From an uncultured Bacilli bacterium (GTDB lineage: Bacteria; Bacillota_I; Bacilli_A; RF39; UBA660): a DNA stretch of 64,000 nt. Shown in pieces: positions 1 through 8,167 of the stretch; the stretch's first letter is position 1, and each line of letters opens with the position of its first letter. A program made the position numbers and the translations under genes. The DNA lies in NCBI GenBank assembly GCA_934162125.1, contig CAKPHU010000001.1, forward strand, positions 186,001 to 250,000, given 5' to 3'. The notes under the pieces are model-generated. The model did not search any database and was not told where the DNA came from. It saw nothing but the letters and a program-made list of their open reading frames with translations.

Positions 1-1524
1 TACATATACAGTTCCATCCATTGATTTTGCAATAGATTGTTTTGTCCATGTAGCTCTTATAGTTACATCGTGTCCTGGCATTTGAAAAACATCATCATTT
101 ACTTTTGAGATGTCTTTATCATCTTCTTCATCTATTTCCCATCCTTTGAATAAATAGCCATCGCAAGTAAGTTTGTCTGCTTTTTTAGTTACATTTTGAT
201 GAACAAAATATTTTTCACTTGAAATAGATGAAAGTGTGCAACCATCAGGTGTATTAGTGTCATAGATGACTTTATACATGCCTTTTAAAACTGGTGTATT
301 TGTACTATTAACTGTTTTGGTCGTCTCATCAGATAATTTTGATTCTATCGTTTCTTTATTATTAGTTGGGAAAAGTTCATCTGTTTCAGTATATTGTTCT
401 TTTAATGTAAGATTAATATACATTTTAGCGTTTCCACCAGTCGTGTATGAGTTTTTACCTAAGTTCCAAACTATTTTTTGAAGCCCATTTTCTTCTGTTA
501 AAGCAACTGTTCCAATTGTTACTTTGATATCATCAACTGAATCAACTTTAAATTTCTCATCTATATAATCTGTCACTATAAAATCTTCATAAATTTTTGG
601 TGACACTGATGCTTCAAATAATACGTTATTTAAAGTTGATTGATCAGCTGTCCATTGAGAATCAGTAATTTGTTTTATCGCATCAATAATATCAGTTCCC
701 ATTTCATATTGAACACCATTTATTGCCATATATGGATATTTTTCTTTTAAGGATTCATATGTTCCAATCTGATTTGGTGTATCTTCATTTGGATAGCCAT
801 CTGTTAAAAATAATGTTACTATATCTCTATTGGATTCTTTTAAATAATTATTCATTATAATATCTACATTTTGTAATCCAGCATTATAGTTTGTAGTACC
901 AGTTGTTGTTATCTCATCTAATTTCTGTAATAATTCATCCTTTTTATTTGAAAAGTCAGAAACAATAGCTGATTTATCACAAAAAATTATAATAGCTACT
1001 CTATTATTTGTATCGGCTAGCACATAATTGATTAGTTCTTTAGAGTCACTTATAGCTTTTTCTAACTTACTTCCGGACATCGAACCTGATACATCAATTA
1101 CTAAAATAATATCTTTATAGTTATCATTAATTTTCATAACAGAATTTACATCAAATGTAACTTGTGCTTTATTTAGTCCAATCCACTCTGCACTCTTATC
1201 AATGTGCCATGAGCCTGGATTGTCATAGTCGCTTGACTGAATTTCAACATTTTTTATTTCTTGGGTATATATTCCTAGACTATCTAAAAATTTCTTTGCT
1301 CCTGTTTTTATAATATTTGAGCCAGGAATAATTAATAGAGTAAAAATAGACACAATTAAAACTGCAATTGTTCCAATCGCAAATTTTTGCTTGTTTTTAA
1401 CTTTGATTTTAGGTAGCTTCAATCTTAATTTTGGTGTTGTATTTTCTTCTTCAAAGTCAAGGATTTCTATTTCTTCATCATGTTTTAAGTTTGCTTTATT
1501 GTTAAGCTTGTTTCTCTTTAACAT
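1..1524 (-). CDS. Membrane-anchored vWA protein with InlB-type repeat (3' end outside window)
   Basis: Reading frame is open for 508 codons from ATG at 1524 to the window edge, so the C-terminus is missing. SD AAGGAT lies just upstream. Residues 1-46 are charged and cytoplasmic, about 47-70 form one membrane segment, and about 138-300 are a von Willebrand A domain with the MIDAS motif DVSGS in IILVIDVSGSMSG. About 440-500 resemble a Listeria/Bacteroides (InlB B) repeat (YDTNTPDG ... GYLFKGWEI ... ATWTKQ). Such proteins are extracytoplasmic adhesins or pilus-tip-like proteins in Gram-positives. There is no cleavable signal peptide, so a type II topology is likely. It is a single-gene unit with its own promoter. 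The ligand cannot be inferred. Confidence 0.8.
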   Translation of the reverse strand, partial: MLKRNKLNNKANLKHDEEIEILDFEEENTTPKLRLKLPKIKVKNKQKFAIGTIAVLIVSIFTLLIIPGSNIIKTGAKKFLDSLGIYTQEIKNVEIQSSDYDNPGSWHIDKSAEWIGLNKAQVTFDVNSVMKINDNYKDIILVIDVSGSMSGSKLEKAISDSKELINYVLADTNNRVAIIIFCDKSAIVSDFSNKKDELLQKLDEITTTGTTNYNAGLQNVDIIMNNYLKESNRDIVTLFLTDGYPNEDTPNQIGTYESLKEKYPYMAINGVQYEMGTDIIDAIKQITDSQWTADQSTLNNVLFEASVSPKIYEDFIVTDYIDEKFKVDSVDDIKVTIGTVALTEENGLQKIVWNLGKNSYTTGGNAKMYINLTLKEQYTETDELFPTNNKETIESKLSDETTKTVNSTNTPVLKGMYKVIYDTNTPDGCTLSSISSEKYFVHQNVTKKADKLTCDGYLFKGWEIDEEDDKDISKVNDDVFQMPGHDVTIRATWTKQSIAKSMDGTVYV

Positions 1525-1557
1525 ATTCTCAACATCCTTATACACTCTACTATATAA

Positions 1558-1586
1558 ATGGTATCATTTTTCTATTTTCATTTCAA
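1558..1586 (-). promoter_or_regulatory. Promoter of the vWA gene
   Basis: On the minus strand, -35 TTGAAA (1581-1586) and -10 TACCAT (1558-1563) are separated by 17 nt, with transcription towards 1524. Seen by eye; not tested. Confidence 0.5.
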
Positions 1587-1608
1587 GTAATTGGCCGTTT
1601 TTTTCAAT

Positions 1609-1634
1609 AAAAAAGAACTATATTTCTATAGTTC
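1609..1634 (-). terminator. Intrinsic terminator of tsaC
   Basis: Minus-strand stem GAACTATA, loop GAAA, TATAGTTC, then a U-tract (1609-1614). The hairpin overlaps the tsaC stop codon and separates tsaC from the vWA gene. Confidence 0.85.
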
Positions 1635-2645
1635 AATGTAATTATGTGAACATGATCTAATAAGTCTGTTCATGATAGCTAAACCTAGGCCTTCTGGAGA
1701 AACTCCTTCAATGATTACTAGATCAGCTTTATAGTTATCAACTTTTCGTAAAAGTGTAAAAATATTTTTAGATATTTCTTCTAATGTTTCACCCATATCA
1801 AGAGTATTTTTAAAGTTTTTAGTATTTGAAGTACGGCATAAGACTAAGCAATTTTGTTCTTGTTCTAACTCATGAACCTTATTAATAAACTTATCATTGT
1901 CTTTACTATAAATTAGAAGACATTTAGATTCTGGAGCATAATGACGATATTTCATACCAGGAGATAATACTTTTTCACCTGGGGCAATGTCACCTAAAAC
2001 GTGAGCATCAACTATTGTCGGACAAACAGTCATCAAATCTTCTTTAGTTATTTTACCTGGACGTAAGATATGAATTTTATTATCAATTACTCTAACTACA
2101 GTTGATTCTAGACCAATATCAGTTTGTCCTCCATCAATCATATAATCTAGGCGATCATTTAATTCATTAAAAATATCCTCTACTGTTGTGCCTGATGGAC
2201 GTCCAGATATATTGGCAGAAGGAGCCGCAATTGGGGTGTCAGCTAATTCAATTAAGTCATGAGCTATTCTATTAGAAGGCATTCTAATACCAACAGTATC
2301 TAAGTTACCAGTTACAACGCTAGGAACTATATCTTGCTTTTGCATAATAATTGTAAGAGGTCCTGGAAAAAACTTTTCCATTAACTTTCTTTCAATATCG
2401 TTTATGTCTTTAGCGATACGACTTACCATTTCAATACTAGAAACATGAAGAATTAAAGGATTGTCTTGTTTTCTTCCTTTCGCAATAAAAATATTTTTTA
2501 CAGCTTCAGCGTTTAGGCCATCAGCACCTATTCCATAAACTGTTTCAGTTGGGAATAAAACTAGTTTCCCTTCCTTTATATATTGAGCTGCTGTTTGTAG
2601 TTTTTCTTTTTGATAATCAGTTTTACAATCAAGATATGTTGCCAT
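1626..2645 (-). CDS. tsaC: L-threonylcarbamoyladenylate synthase (Sua5/TsaC)
   Basis: Makes threonylcarbamoyl-AMP from threonine, bicarbonate and ATP, the first step of t6A37 tRNA modification in the cytoplasm. Residues about 15-200 are the YrdC/Sua5 domain with KLVLFPTETVYGIGADG, the KGR(K) motif and PSAN. Residues about 215-335 are the C-terminal Sua5 domain, entered by GMKYRHYAPES. At 339 aa it is the long Sua5/YwlC form rather than short TsaC. SD GAGGTGAG precedes ATG 2645. It is monocistronic, transcribed divergently from the CYTH gene and ended by the hairpin at its stop codon. Confidence 0.95.
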   Translation of the reverse strand: MATYLDCKTDYQKEKLQTAAQYIKEGKLVLFPTETVYGIGADGLNAEAVKNIFIAKGRKQDNPLILHVSSIEMVSRIAKDINDIERKLMEKFFPGPLTIIMQKQDIVPSVVTGNLDTVGIRMPSNRIAHDLIELADTPIAAPSANISGRPSGTTVEDIFNELNDRLDYMIDGGQTDIGLESTVVRVIDNKIHILRPGKITKEDLMTVCPTIVDAHVLGDIAPGEKVLSPGMKYRHYAPESKCLLIYSKDNDKFINKVHELEQEQNCLVLCRTSNTKNFKNTLDMGETLEEISKNIFTLLRKVDNYKADLVIIEGVSPEGLGLAIMNRLIRSCSHNYIEL

Positions 2646-2664
2646 AGTCTCACCTCGCCTTATA

Positions 2665-2706
2665 ATTATACTATTTTTTTACTTTTTTACAAGTTTATTA
2701 TATAAT
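2665..2706. promoter_or_regulatory. Overlapping divergent promoters tsaC / CYTH
   Basis: Minus promoter: TTGTAA (2687-2692), 16 nt, TATAAT (2665-2670), driving tsaC. Plus promoter: TTTACT (2678-2683), 17 nt, TATAAT (2701-2706), driving the CYTH gene. The -35 boxes are 3 nt apart, so the two polymerases should exclude each other. The plus transcript would begin around 2712, leaving a leader of about 10 nt that is essentially only the SD. Confidence 0.6.
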
Positions 2707-2722
2707 TATCTTGGTGATTTTG

Positions 2723-3289
2723 ATGAAAGAGATAGAAATACTTGTAGAAGTTTTAGATGATGTGGAGAATGTTTTAAAGGCATTAGATAAGTTTCAATAT
2801 GAAGGAGATAAAGAAACTATTGATGTTTATTACTATGATCCTTTAAGAGATACTTTGAAACCTAATAGTGCTGGAGAAATTAATGAATGTTTAAGAGTTA
2901 GAACTAAAAATGATTTAGCTTATATTACATATAAAGTTGATAAGTTTGATGATAATGGTAAATGGTTATATTCAGATGAATATGAAACTACGATTGGGGA
3001 CTTGGTAATGCTTAATAAGATTATTGAGAGATTAGGACTTGTACCATTACTTACTATTCATAATAAGAAGAAGACTTATGTTACTGATAAATATGAAATT
3101 GTTTTAGAGGACGTTAAAAATTTAGGACATTTTTTGGAAGTAGAATTTTGTACGAACGAAGATGTTGATGTGAAGAAAGTAAAAGAAGAGATTCAAGAGT
3201 TTATTGATTCTTTAGGTATTAAAGTTTCAGAAGAATTAAATATGGGTAAACCGGAAATGATGATTAAAAGAAAAAAGATAGCAGTTTAA
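2723..3289 (+). CDS. CYTH-domain protein (CyaB/ThTPase-like)
   Basis: 188 aa, the only plus-strand gene here. CYTH/triphosphate tunnel metalloenzymes hydrolyse triphosphate substrates such as thiamine triphosphate or inorganic triphosphate, or cyclise ATP. Visible elements are the N-terminal EIEI strand, YYDP, CLRVRTK, an acidic YSDEYET segment and a late EVEFC strand. The ExExK signature reads ExExL, so metal or substrate binding may differ. The longest frame starts at TTG 2711, but TTGGTGATTTT there is the SD (GGTGAT), so ATG 2723 is chosen. The fold is well supported; the substrate is unknown. It ends in a bidirectional terminator shared with the convergent gene. Confidence 0.8.
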   Translation: MKEIEILVEVLDDVENVLKALDKFQYEGDKETIDVYYYDPLRDTLKPNSAGEINECLRVRTKNDLAYITYKVDKFDDNGKWLYSDEYETTIGDLVMLNKIIERLGLVPLLTIHNKKKTYVTDKYEIVLEDVKNLGHFLEVEFCTNEDVDVKKVKEEIQEFIDSLGIKVSEELNMGKPEMMIKRKKIAV

Positions 3290-3308
3290 TTGCTATCTTT
3301 TTATTTTT
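3277..3308. terminator. Bidirectional terminator
   Basis: Stem GATAGCA (3277-3283), loop, TGCTATC (3291-3297), with a T-run on the plus side and an A-run on the other. It serves the convergent CYTH gene and the 188-aa gene and overlaps both ends. Confidence 0.85.
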
Positions 3309-3859
3309 GGTTGGTCTTTAGAAGCATAATATGCTTCTTTTAGTTCTGGATACAAAGAGAAGAAATTACTTATATCTGATCCACTTTGTTCCCACGATCT
3401 TACTTTAGGAATTAAATCACTATTATCTAGAGGAATATCTAGTGGTCTATTGGGATATAGATATAGATTTATTTTGTGTTCTTCTTTTAATCTTAATAAT
3501 TCGTCGTATACATTTTCTATGTATTCACAACTAACTACTGGTACTTCTTCTGTACTTACTACTTCTCCAGACCAGCTAGTTAGTCCACTCATAAATGTTT
3601 TGGCTGGAAGTTTATAGATGTAACCATCACAGTTAAATATTTCTTTAAACATTCCTGGTTTTCTTTCAACTAGTTCAATTGGACGATCTAGGCCATTACC
3701 ACCTAGAGAATAATTTAAGTCACTTCCATTTTTTGATAAAAAGATAGTTGCGAGTGCTTTAGATGGTGTGGCATATACCCATTCTTTTTTATGGGTACTT
3801 TTATGTGGTTTAATAACTTTTAATTTTGGAAGACTACTTCCATGATAAACATAATCCAT
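3293..3859 (-). CDS. Conserved hypothetical protein, possible ADP-ribosyltransferase-like fold
   Basis: 188 aa, soluble, no signal or membrane segment. The N-terminus (YVYHGSSLPKLKVIKP ... EWVYATPSKALATIFL) has the tyr-x-HGS plus downstream aromatic-Y-A-T arrangement seen in small proteins with an ART/RES-like fold. I cannot identify a complete catalytic triad, so function is open. SD AAGGAG precedes ATG 3859. It is preceded by a long intergenic region with a palindromic operator-like site, suggesting its own regulation. Its 3' end meets the CYTH gene in a shared terminator. Confidence 0.6.
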   Translation of the reverse strand: MDYVYHGSSLPKLKVIKPHKSTHKKEWVYATPSKALATIFLSKNGSDLNYSLGGNGLDRPIELVERKPGMFKEIFNCDGYIYKLPAKTFMSGLTSWSGEVVSTEEVPVVSCEYIENVYDELLRLKEEHKINLYLYPNRPLDIPLDNSDLIPKVRSWEQSGSDISNFFSLYPELKEAYYASKDQPKIKR

Positions 3860-3930
3860 ATTTAGTTCTCCTTAATGTTATTGTACCATAATATTTTTCT
3901 CTTTTAAGAATTAACAAATACTTTTACTGA

Positions 3931-3954
3931 TTTTGTACAGTGTACTGAACAAAA
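3931..3954. promoter_or_regulatory. Operator-like palindrome upstream of the 188-aa gene
   Basis: A 24-bp inverted repeat with half-site TTTTGTwCAGT. A further half-site TTTTGTACAGTG recurs at 3971-3982, exactly 40 bp further on. It lies between ftsW (upstream) and the 188-aa gene (downstream). It looks like a regulator site on the same DNA face; the regulator is not identified. Confidence 0.45.
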
Positions 3955-3985
3955 TTACCTTTTTTAGTGTTTTTGTACAGTGGAA

Positions 3986-5065
3986 CTAATTTCTACTAAT
4001 GTTTAGTAGTATTCCTATTGAGACCATGCTAACTAGTAAAGAAGAACCACCATAAGATAAGAATGGTAATGTTACACCTGTTACTGGGATGAGGCCTATT
4101 ACAACCATAAGATTCATTAGAGCTTGAAATATTAATTGAAAGATAATTCCTAAAGATAAATATTTAGCAAATAGATCTTTAGAGTTTAAAGCTACTTTGA
4201 TACCGCGGTAGAGAATTAAAGAGAATAGACCTACAACAATAAAGGCACCTACTACACCAAACTCTTCGGCAATAATTGAAAAGATAAAATCTGTTTGAGG
4301 TTCTGGTAAATAGAAATGTTTTTGAATAGAATTTAAGAAACCAGTTCCTAGAAGACCTCCTGGTCCAATAGCATAAAGACTTTGAATTATTTGAAAGCCA
4401 GTACCTGAAGCATCTTTCCAAGGATTAATAAAGGCTGTAATACGATCCATTCTATAAGGTGCTATAACAATTAGAACTACAAGTCCTATTACACCTAGGA
4501 GTCCTAGTCCATAAAAAAATTTCATATTGACCCCTGAAATAAATAAAAGTGCTGTGATAGCAACTACTAAAATAACACCTGTTCCCAGATCAGGCTCTAG
4601 CATTATTAATCCAAAAAACAAAAATGTAATGCCTAAGATGGGAAAGACGCCTTCTTTGTAGCTTTTAAGAAACTTATTACTTTTAGATAAATATTTACTG
4701 GTGAAGATTATTAAACCAAGTTTAGCAGCTTCACTAGGTTGAATACCAAAAGAAGCGATACCAAACCAACTTCTACTACCATTTCTAACACTACCAATAC
4801 CAGGAATTAAAACTAAGATAAGTAAAATGAAGCAGCATATTAAAATCGTATTAGCTTTTTTATAATAAAGTCTATAATCTATTTTGGAGACTATAAACAT
4901 TAAAACAAGGCCAACAATAAAAAATAATAATTGATATTTAAGATAGTGAAAAGAGTCTGAAAATTTATACTCTGCCCAAATACTTGAAGCAGAATAAATC
5001 ATTATAAGACCAAATAGTGATAACAAAATAACACTTAAAGCTAGAATCTTATCAAACTTTTTCAT
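3986..5065 (-). CDS. ftsW: FtsW/RodA/SpoVE family peptidoglycan polymerase
   Basis: 359 aa, polytopic SEDS protein with about ten membrane segments. SEDS proteins polymerise lipid II into glycan strands together with a class B PBP. Family motifs visible are an N-terminal LFGLIMIYSASS, NGSRSWFG, QPSEAAKLG, a PEPQTDFIFSIIAEEFG loop containing the conserved acidic residue, and a C-terminal GVTLPFLSYGGSSLL. ATG 5065 is used because the TTG three bases upstream belongs to the SD region (GGTGAT at 5069-5074). Partners could be the class B PBPs at 17846 or 49697. FtsW is favoured over RodA by motif wording, but sporulation SpoVE cannot be excluded. Confidence 0.88.
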   Translation of the reverse strand: MKKFDKILALSVILLSLFGLIMIYSASSIWAEYKFSDSFHYLKYQLLFFIVGLVLMFIVSKIDYRLYYKKANTILICCFILLILVLIPGIGSVRNGSRSWFGIASFGIQPSEAAKLGLIIFTSKYLSKSNKFLKSYKEGVFPILGITFLFFGLIMLEPDLGTGVILVVAITALLFISGVNMKFFYGLGLLGVIGLVVLIVIAPYRMDRITAFINPWKDASGTGFQIIQSLYAIGPGGLLGTGFLNSIQKHFYLPEPQTDFIFSIIAEEFGVVGAFIVVGLFSLILYRGIKVALNSKDLFAKYLSLGIIFQLIFQALMNLMVVIGLIPVTGVTLPFLSYGGSSLLVSMVSIGILLNISRN

Positions 5066-5089
5066 CAAATCACCTATTCAATTATATGC

Positions 5090-5115
5090 AAAAAAAAAGA
5101 ACTATTGCTAGTTCT
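5090..5115 (-). terminator. Terminator of the DUF3137-lemA operon
   Basis: Minus-strand AGAACTA, loop GCAA, TAGTTCT, then eight U. It touches the last base of lemA. Confidence 0.85.
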
Positions 5116-5654
5116 TAAAATTCTATTTTTACGTCTTCTTTTTTAACTTCATCAGCTTCAAAGAATTGTTTTTTCTCGATATGTTTCATATTAGCAACAA
5201 TCTTATCTGGGAATGTTACTAACATTTGATTTAAGATTGAAACATTAGAATTGTACATTCTTCTAGCAGCTTGGAGATGTTCCTCTACTTCAACTATAGC
5301 TTTTTGAAGAGTATTGAAATTCTCACTAGCTTTTAGTTCTGGATATTGTTCAGCTAAAACGTGAATTTGATGAAGATTTTTATCCATAGCAGTACTTGCT
5401 TTTTGCTTTTCAGCAAAAGTCATATCTTTACGAAGATTTACTACTTCAAATAAAGTCTCTTTCTCATGTTTAGCGTAACCTTTAACAGTTTCAATCATCT
5501 TTGTTAAAACATCATATCTTTTAGTTAGAGATACATCGATACCAGATGATGCTTCATCTATTTTTACTAAGCAACGATTAATTCTATTAGAAGTTGAAAT
5601 GTACCATATTACGATGATTAGAAGAAGTCCTAAAATAATATATACAGCTATCAT
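5115..5654 (-). CDS. lemA: LemA family protein
   Basis: 179 aa with one N-terminal membrane segment (IAVYIILGLLLIIVIWYIS) followed by helical LemA domain (NRINRCLVKIDEASSGIDVSLTKRYDVL ... ETVKGYAKHEKETL ... YPELKASENF). LemA proteins are membrane-tethered helical bundles of uncertain function, often paired with DUF3137. The start at ATG 5654 follows a perfect SD, GGGAGGTG, that is itself the last coding bases of the upstream gene. Only one base separates the upstream stop from this ATG, so translation is very probably coupled. Confidence 0.9.
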   Translation of the reverse strand: MIAVYIILGLLLIIVIWYISTSNRINRCLVKIDEASSGIDVSLTKRYDVLTKMIETVKGYAKHEKETLFEVVNLRKDMTFAEKQKASTAMDKNLHQIHVLAEQYPELKASENFNTLQKAIVEVEEHLQAARRMYNSNVSILNQMLVTFPDKIVANMKHIEKKQFFEADEVKKEDVKIEF

Positions 5655-5655
5655 G

Positions 5656-6546
5656 TTACACCTCCCTTCTAAATAGATCATTATCTAGATCTAATATATC
5701 AATAAAATTAGTAATTATTTTCATTTGTTCATTTACTAATTCTATTTCTTTCTCAATATCGAGTTTACGAAACATATTTCCTTCATATAGATCTTTATAA
5801 TTATTTAGGCCAATATGTAGTTCATTATTATGAAAACAAAATATTAGGCCACCTGATAAAGACTCTTTTAGTTTCTTTATCTTTTCCATAGTGTTTGGAG
5901 TTAATAAGTAGAAAGCTTCTAGAGAATTACGAGCATATACTGTAAACTTTTTATTAAAACTGATGTCTTCCATTTCTACTTTTTCAAAATTGTTTTCATT
6001 TTTACGATGACCACGTCTAGCAATGGCAATTCCTCTTTCATATAAGAGAAGATCGGACTTAAATGGTTTGTTGAAATCAAAGATCATCCATTGACCTTTA
6101 AAGATAGTTACATAAGTTGTATTACCATCACTATCAGTATGTTGTTCTTGGATATCAATGTCAGCAGAACTAAATTTAATATCTTTATATTTGCCAGAAA
6201 CATAGTCTTCTGTTGTATAAGAATCTCCAGTATAAATCATAGATGTGTTAGCAAGTACAGAACTTGGTATACCTTTTTCAGGAGTATAAACTACATCAGT
6301 AAATATTTCAGATAATGCTGGAGCAACTAATTCTTTTTTATAAATTTTAGAATAGTTTTTGTTGGTAACGGCAGATATTACGATAATTATTAATACTACA
6401 AAGATTAGAAAAACTGGTTGTCTAAGATAAATTATTAAGGGTATAGATATACCACCTATTGTACCAGCACTTAGCCAGAAAATTTTTAGAGCTTTTTTCT
6501 TAGCTTCTGATAATTTTGTATACAATTCCGTTTTATTAATATTCAT
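5656..6546 (-). CDS. DUF3137 membrane protein
   Basis: 296 aa. Two close membrane segments near residues 25-65, then a soluble domain typical of DUF3137 (GKYKDIKFSSADIDIQEQ ... FKGQWMIFDFNKPFKSDLLLYERG ... YARNSLEAFYLLTPNTMEKI). DUF3137 genes commonly sit next to lemA, as here; the pair probably forms an envelope complex. No enzymatic activity is established. ATG 6546 is chosen because SD GGTGATTACA precedes it; an ATT/ATA extension would run through the SD. Its final codons RREV-stop encode the SD of lemA. Confidence 0.85.
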   Translation of the reverse strand: MNINKTELYTKLSEAKKKALKIFWLSAGTIGGISIPLIIYLRQPVFLIFVVLIIIVISAVTNKNYSKIYKKELVAPALSEIFTDVVYTPEKGIPSSVLANTSMIYTGDSYTTEDYVSGKYKDIKFSSADIDIQEQHTDSDGNTTYVTIFKGQWMIFDFNKPFKSDLLLYERGIAIARRGHRKNENNFEKVEMEDISFNKKFTVYARNSLEAFYLLTPNTMEKIKKLKESLSGGLIFCFHNNELHIGLNNYKDLYEGNMFRKLDIEKEIELVNEQMKIITNFIDILDLDNDLFRREV

Positions 6547-6619
6547 TGTAATCACCTATTTTTATAATAACATTTATTAGTTATTATTTATATATATTTT
6601 TTTCGTTAAAGATGTCAAT

Positions 6620-8128
6620 TTACTTAGCTTTTGGTTGAAAGAATGTTTCATGCTTGTTATAAGAAGTATCTAACATTCTATTTAGTTCGATAGTGTCTGA
6701 AATATTTTGTTCTAGCGATGTTGAAGTATAGCCTTCTGCTGTTCTAACTGTTCTTAAGACTTCTTGGAATGTTTCAAGAGATGGCTTTCTAGCAGACATA
6801 TAAGTTTTTACTTCACTATCTATTTCTTTTTTGCCAAATAGTTCTTTAAGATTTTCTTCAGTTAGATTATCGATATTTTCTGGGGTTTTATCAGCATAGA
6901 AAGATGATTCAAGTCCAAGATATGTTTGTTCTGGATAACAAGACATGATACCATAACGAGCTAGACCTGGTATTACTTCATTAGGATACCTTTTAGTATA
7001 TTCTTCTATTGGTACTAAGAAGTTTTGATATAAAGTTAGGCCATCATAATCTTTTTTAACTGTATCTGTTTCAAGAGGATTATAACGAATAACTTCTTCT
7101 CCTTCTTTATCTTCCACAACAGTTAAATGTTTCTTATTACTATCCCATGTTGAATCTAGAGCATAAATACCATGAATATCATATTTATCATCATCTATTC
7201 TAACAAAGTTACGTGCATGATATTCAGTTTTGTCATCTCTTATAATAGTTGCGGAAACTATAGTAGCTTTAATACCAACTTCTTCTAATAATTGTTTTAA
7301 AAATTCACTATAACCAACACAAACTATTTGGCCAGTAGCAATAATATCTGGAATATTTCTAGGGGTGGAACTGCTGGATACTTGTTCATTATAAGAATAT
7401 GATTTAATTAAATCATAAGCATACATTAATTTTTCAACTGGGGATAAGTCGGCAGTATTTATTAAGTCTTTATAATAGTCAATGGTACTACGCATACCTA
7501 AATAACTATCAGCATCTGTTTTGTAGCAACTACCATAATCTATTGATAACTGATATTTTTTATTTAAATCTACTAGTTTATCAAGATCAGGGTAAGTTCT
7601 ATTTTCACAGTGCCATTCTATTAATTCAGGAGTAAAACCAGAATCAGCAATACTCTGCATAATTTCTGTTATTTCGGCAGGGGTAGCAGCTTTAGAAAAA
7701 ACAACTTTAGTCATTTTACCATCAGCAAACCGCATTTTTACTTTGTTGTCAAAACCATAAGGATTTGTTTGATAATCATCTTTAATACTTATTTCCTTTA
7801 GTTGGCTAAGATCTACTTCTAGGGCACCAGCAAGTTCTTTTACTCTATCTAAGTCCTTTATAGCGTCATTTACGATAAAAGTTAAATGACTGGCATTGCC
7901 TTTGCGTTCACTTGATATTAATAAGAGACCTTTGTAATTTGCTGAATAGTATGGATAGTCTACAACTACAAGACCTTCTGTACCATATAATCCCTTACTT
8001 ATTGGTCCATTAAATCCTTCTTTTTCAACTTGATTTACTTGAGGACTTTTTAAAATTTTTTCTAGTTCCTCTACTGTTTTTAGTTCATAATCTATTTTTA
8101 AAATTTTATTCTCATCATTGTTTTCCAT
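6620..8128 (-). CDS. Transglutaminase-like superfamily protein
   Basis: 502 aa, no signal peptide or membrane segment, so probably cytoplasmic. A transglutaminase-like cysteine-protease core lies near residues 240-340: Cys in QIVCVGYSEFLKQLL, His in EYHARNFVRI and Asp in YALDSTWDS, in the Cys-His-Asp order of the family. The long N-terminal part (1-230) is mixed alpha/beta and not recognised. Family members act as proteases, peptidoglycan- or peptide-processing enzymes, or toxins; which applies here is unknown. It stands alone between the mraY terminator and the DUF3137 gene. Confidence 0.7.
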   Translation of the reverse strand: MENNDENKILKIDYELKTVEELEKILKSPQVNQVEKEGFNGPISKGLYGTEGLVVVDYPYYSANYKGLLLISSERKGNASHLTFIVNDAIKDLDRVKELAGALEVDLSQLKEISIKDDYQTNPYGFDNKVKMRFADGKMTKVVFSKAATPAEITEIMQSIADSGFTPELIEWHCENRTYPDLDKLVDLNKKYQLSIDYGSCYKTDADSYLGMRSTIDYYKDLINTADLSPVEKLMYAYDLIKSYSYNEQVSSSSTPRNIPDIIATGQIVCVGYSEFLKQLLEEVGIKATIVSATIIRDDKTEYHARNFVRIDDDKYDIHGIYALDSTWDSNKKHLTVVEDKEGEEVIRYNPLETDTVKKDYDGLTLYQNFLVPIEEYTKRYPNEVIPGLARYGIMSCYPEQTYLGLESSFYADKTPENIDNLTEENLKELFGKKEIDSEVKTYMSARKPSLETFQEVLRTVRTAEGYTSTSLEQNISDTIELNRMLDTSYNKHETFFQPKAK

Positions 8129-8144
8129 ATTTACCTCTTTCTAG

Positions 8145-8167
8145 AAAAAAAAGACTAAAATAGTCTT
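8145..8167 (-). terminator. Terminator of mraY
   Basis: Minus-strand AAGACTA, TTT, TAGTCTT with U-tract, overlapping the end of mraY. Confidence 0.85.

Noticed and set aside
4179..4421. 80-codon minus-strand ORF in ftsW
   Set aside because: Out-of-frame shadow of ftsW, rich in Cys/Arg/Ser as expected for an off-frame translation.
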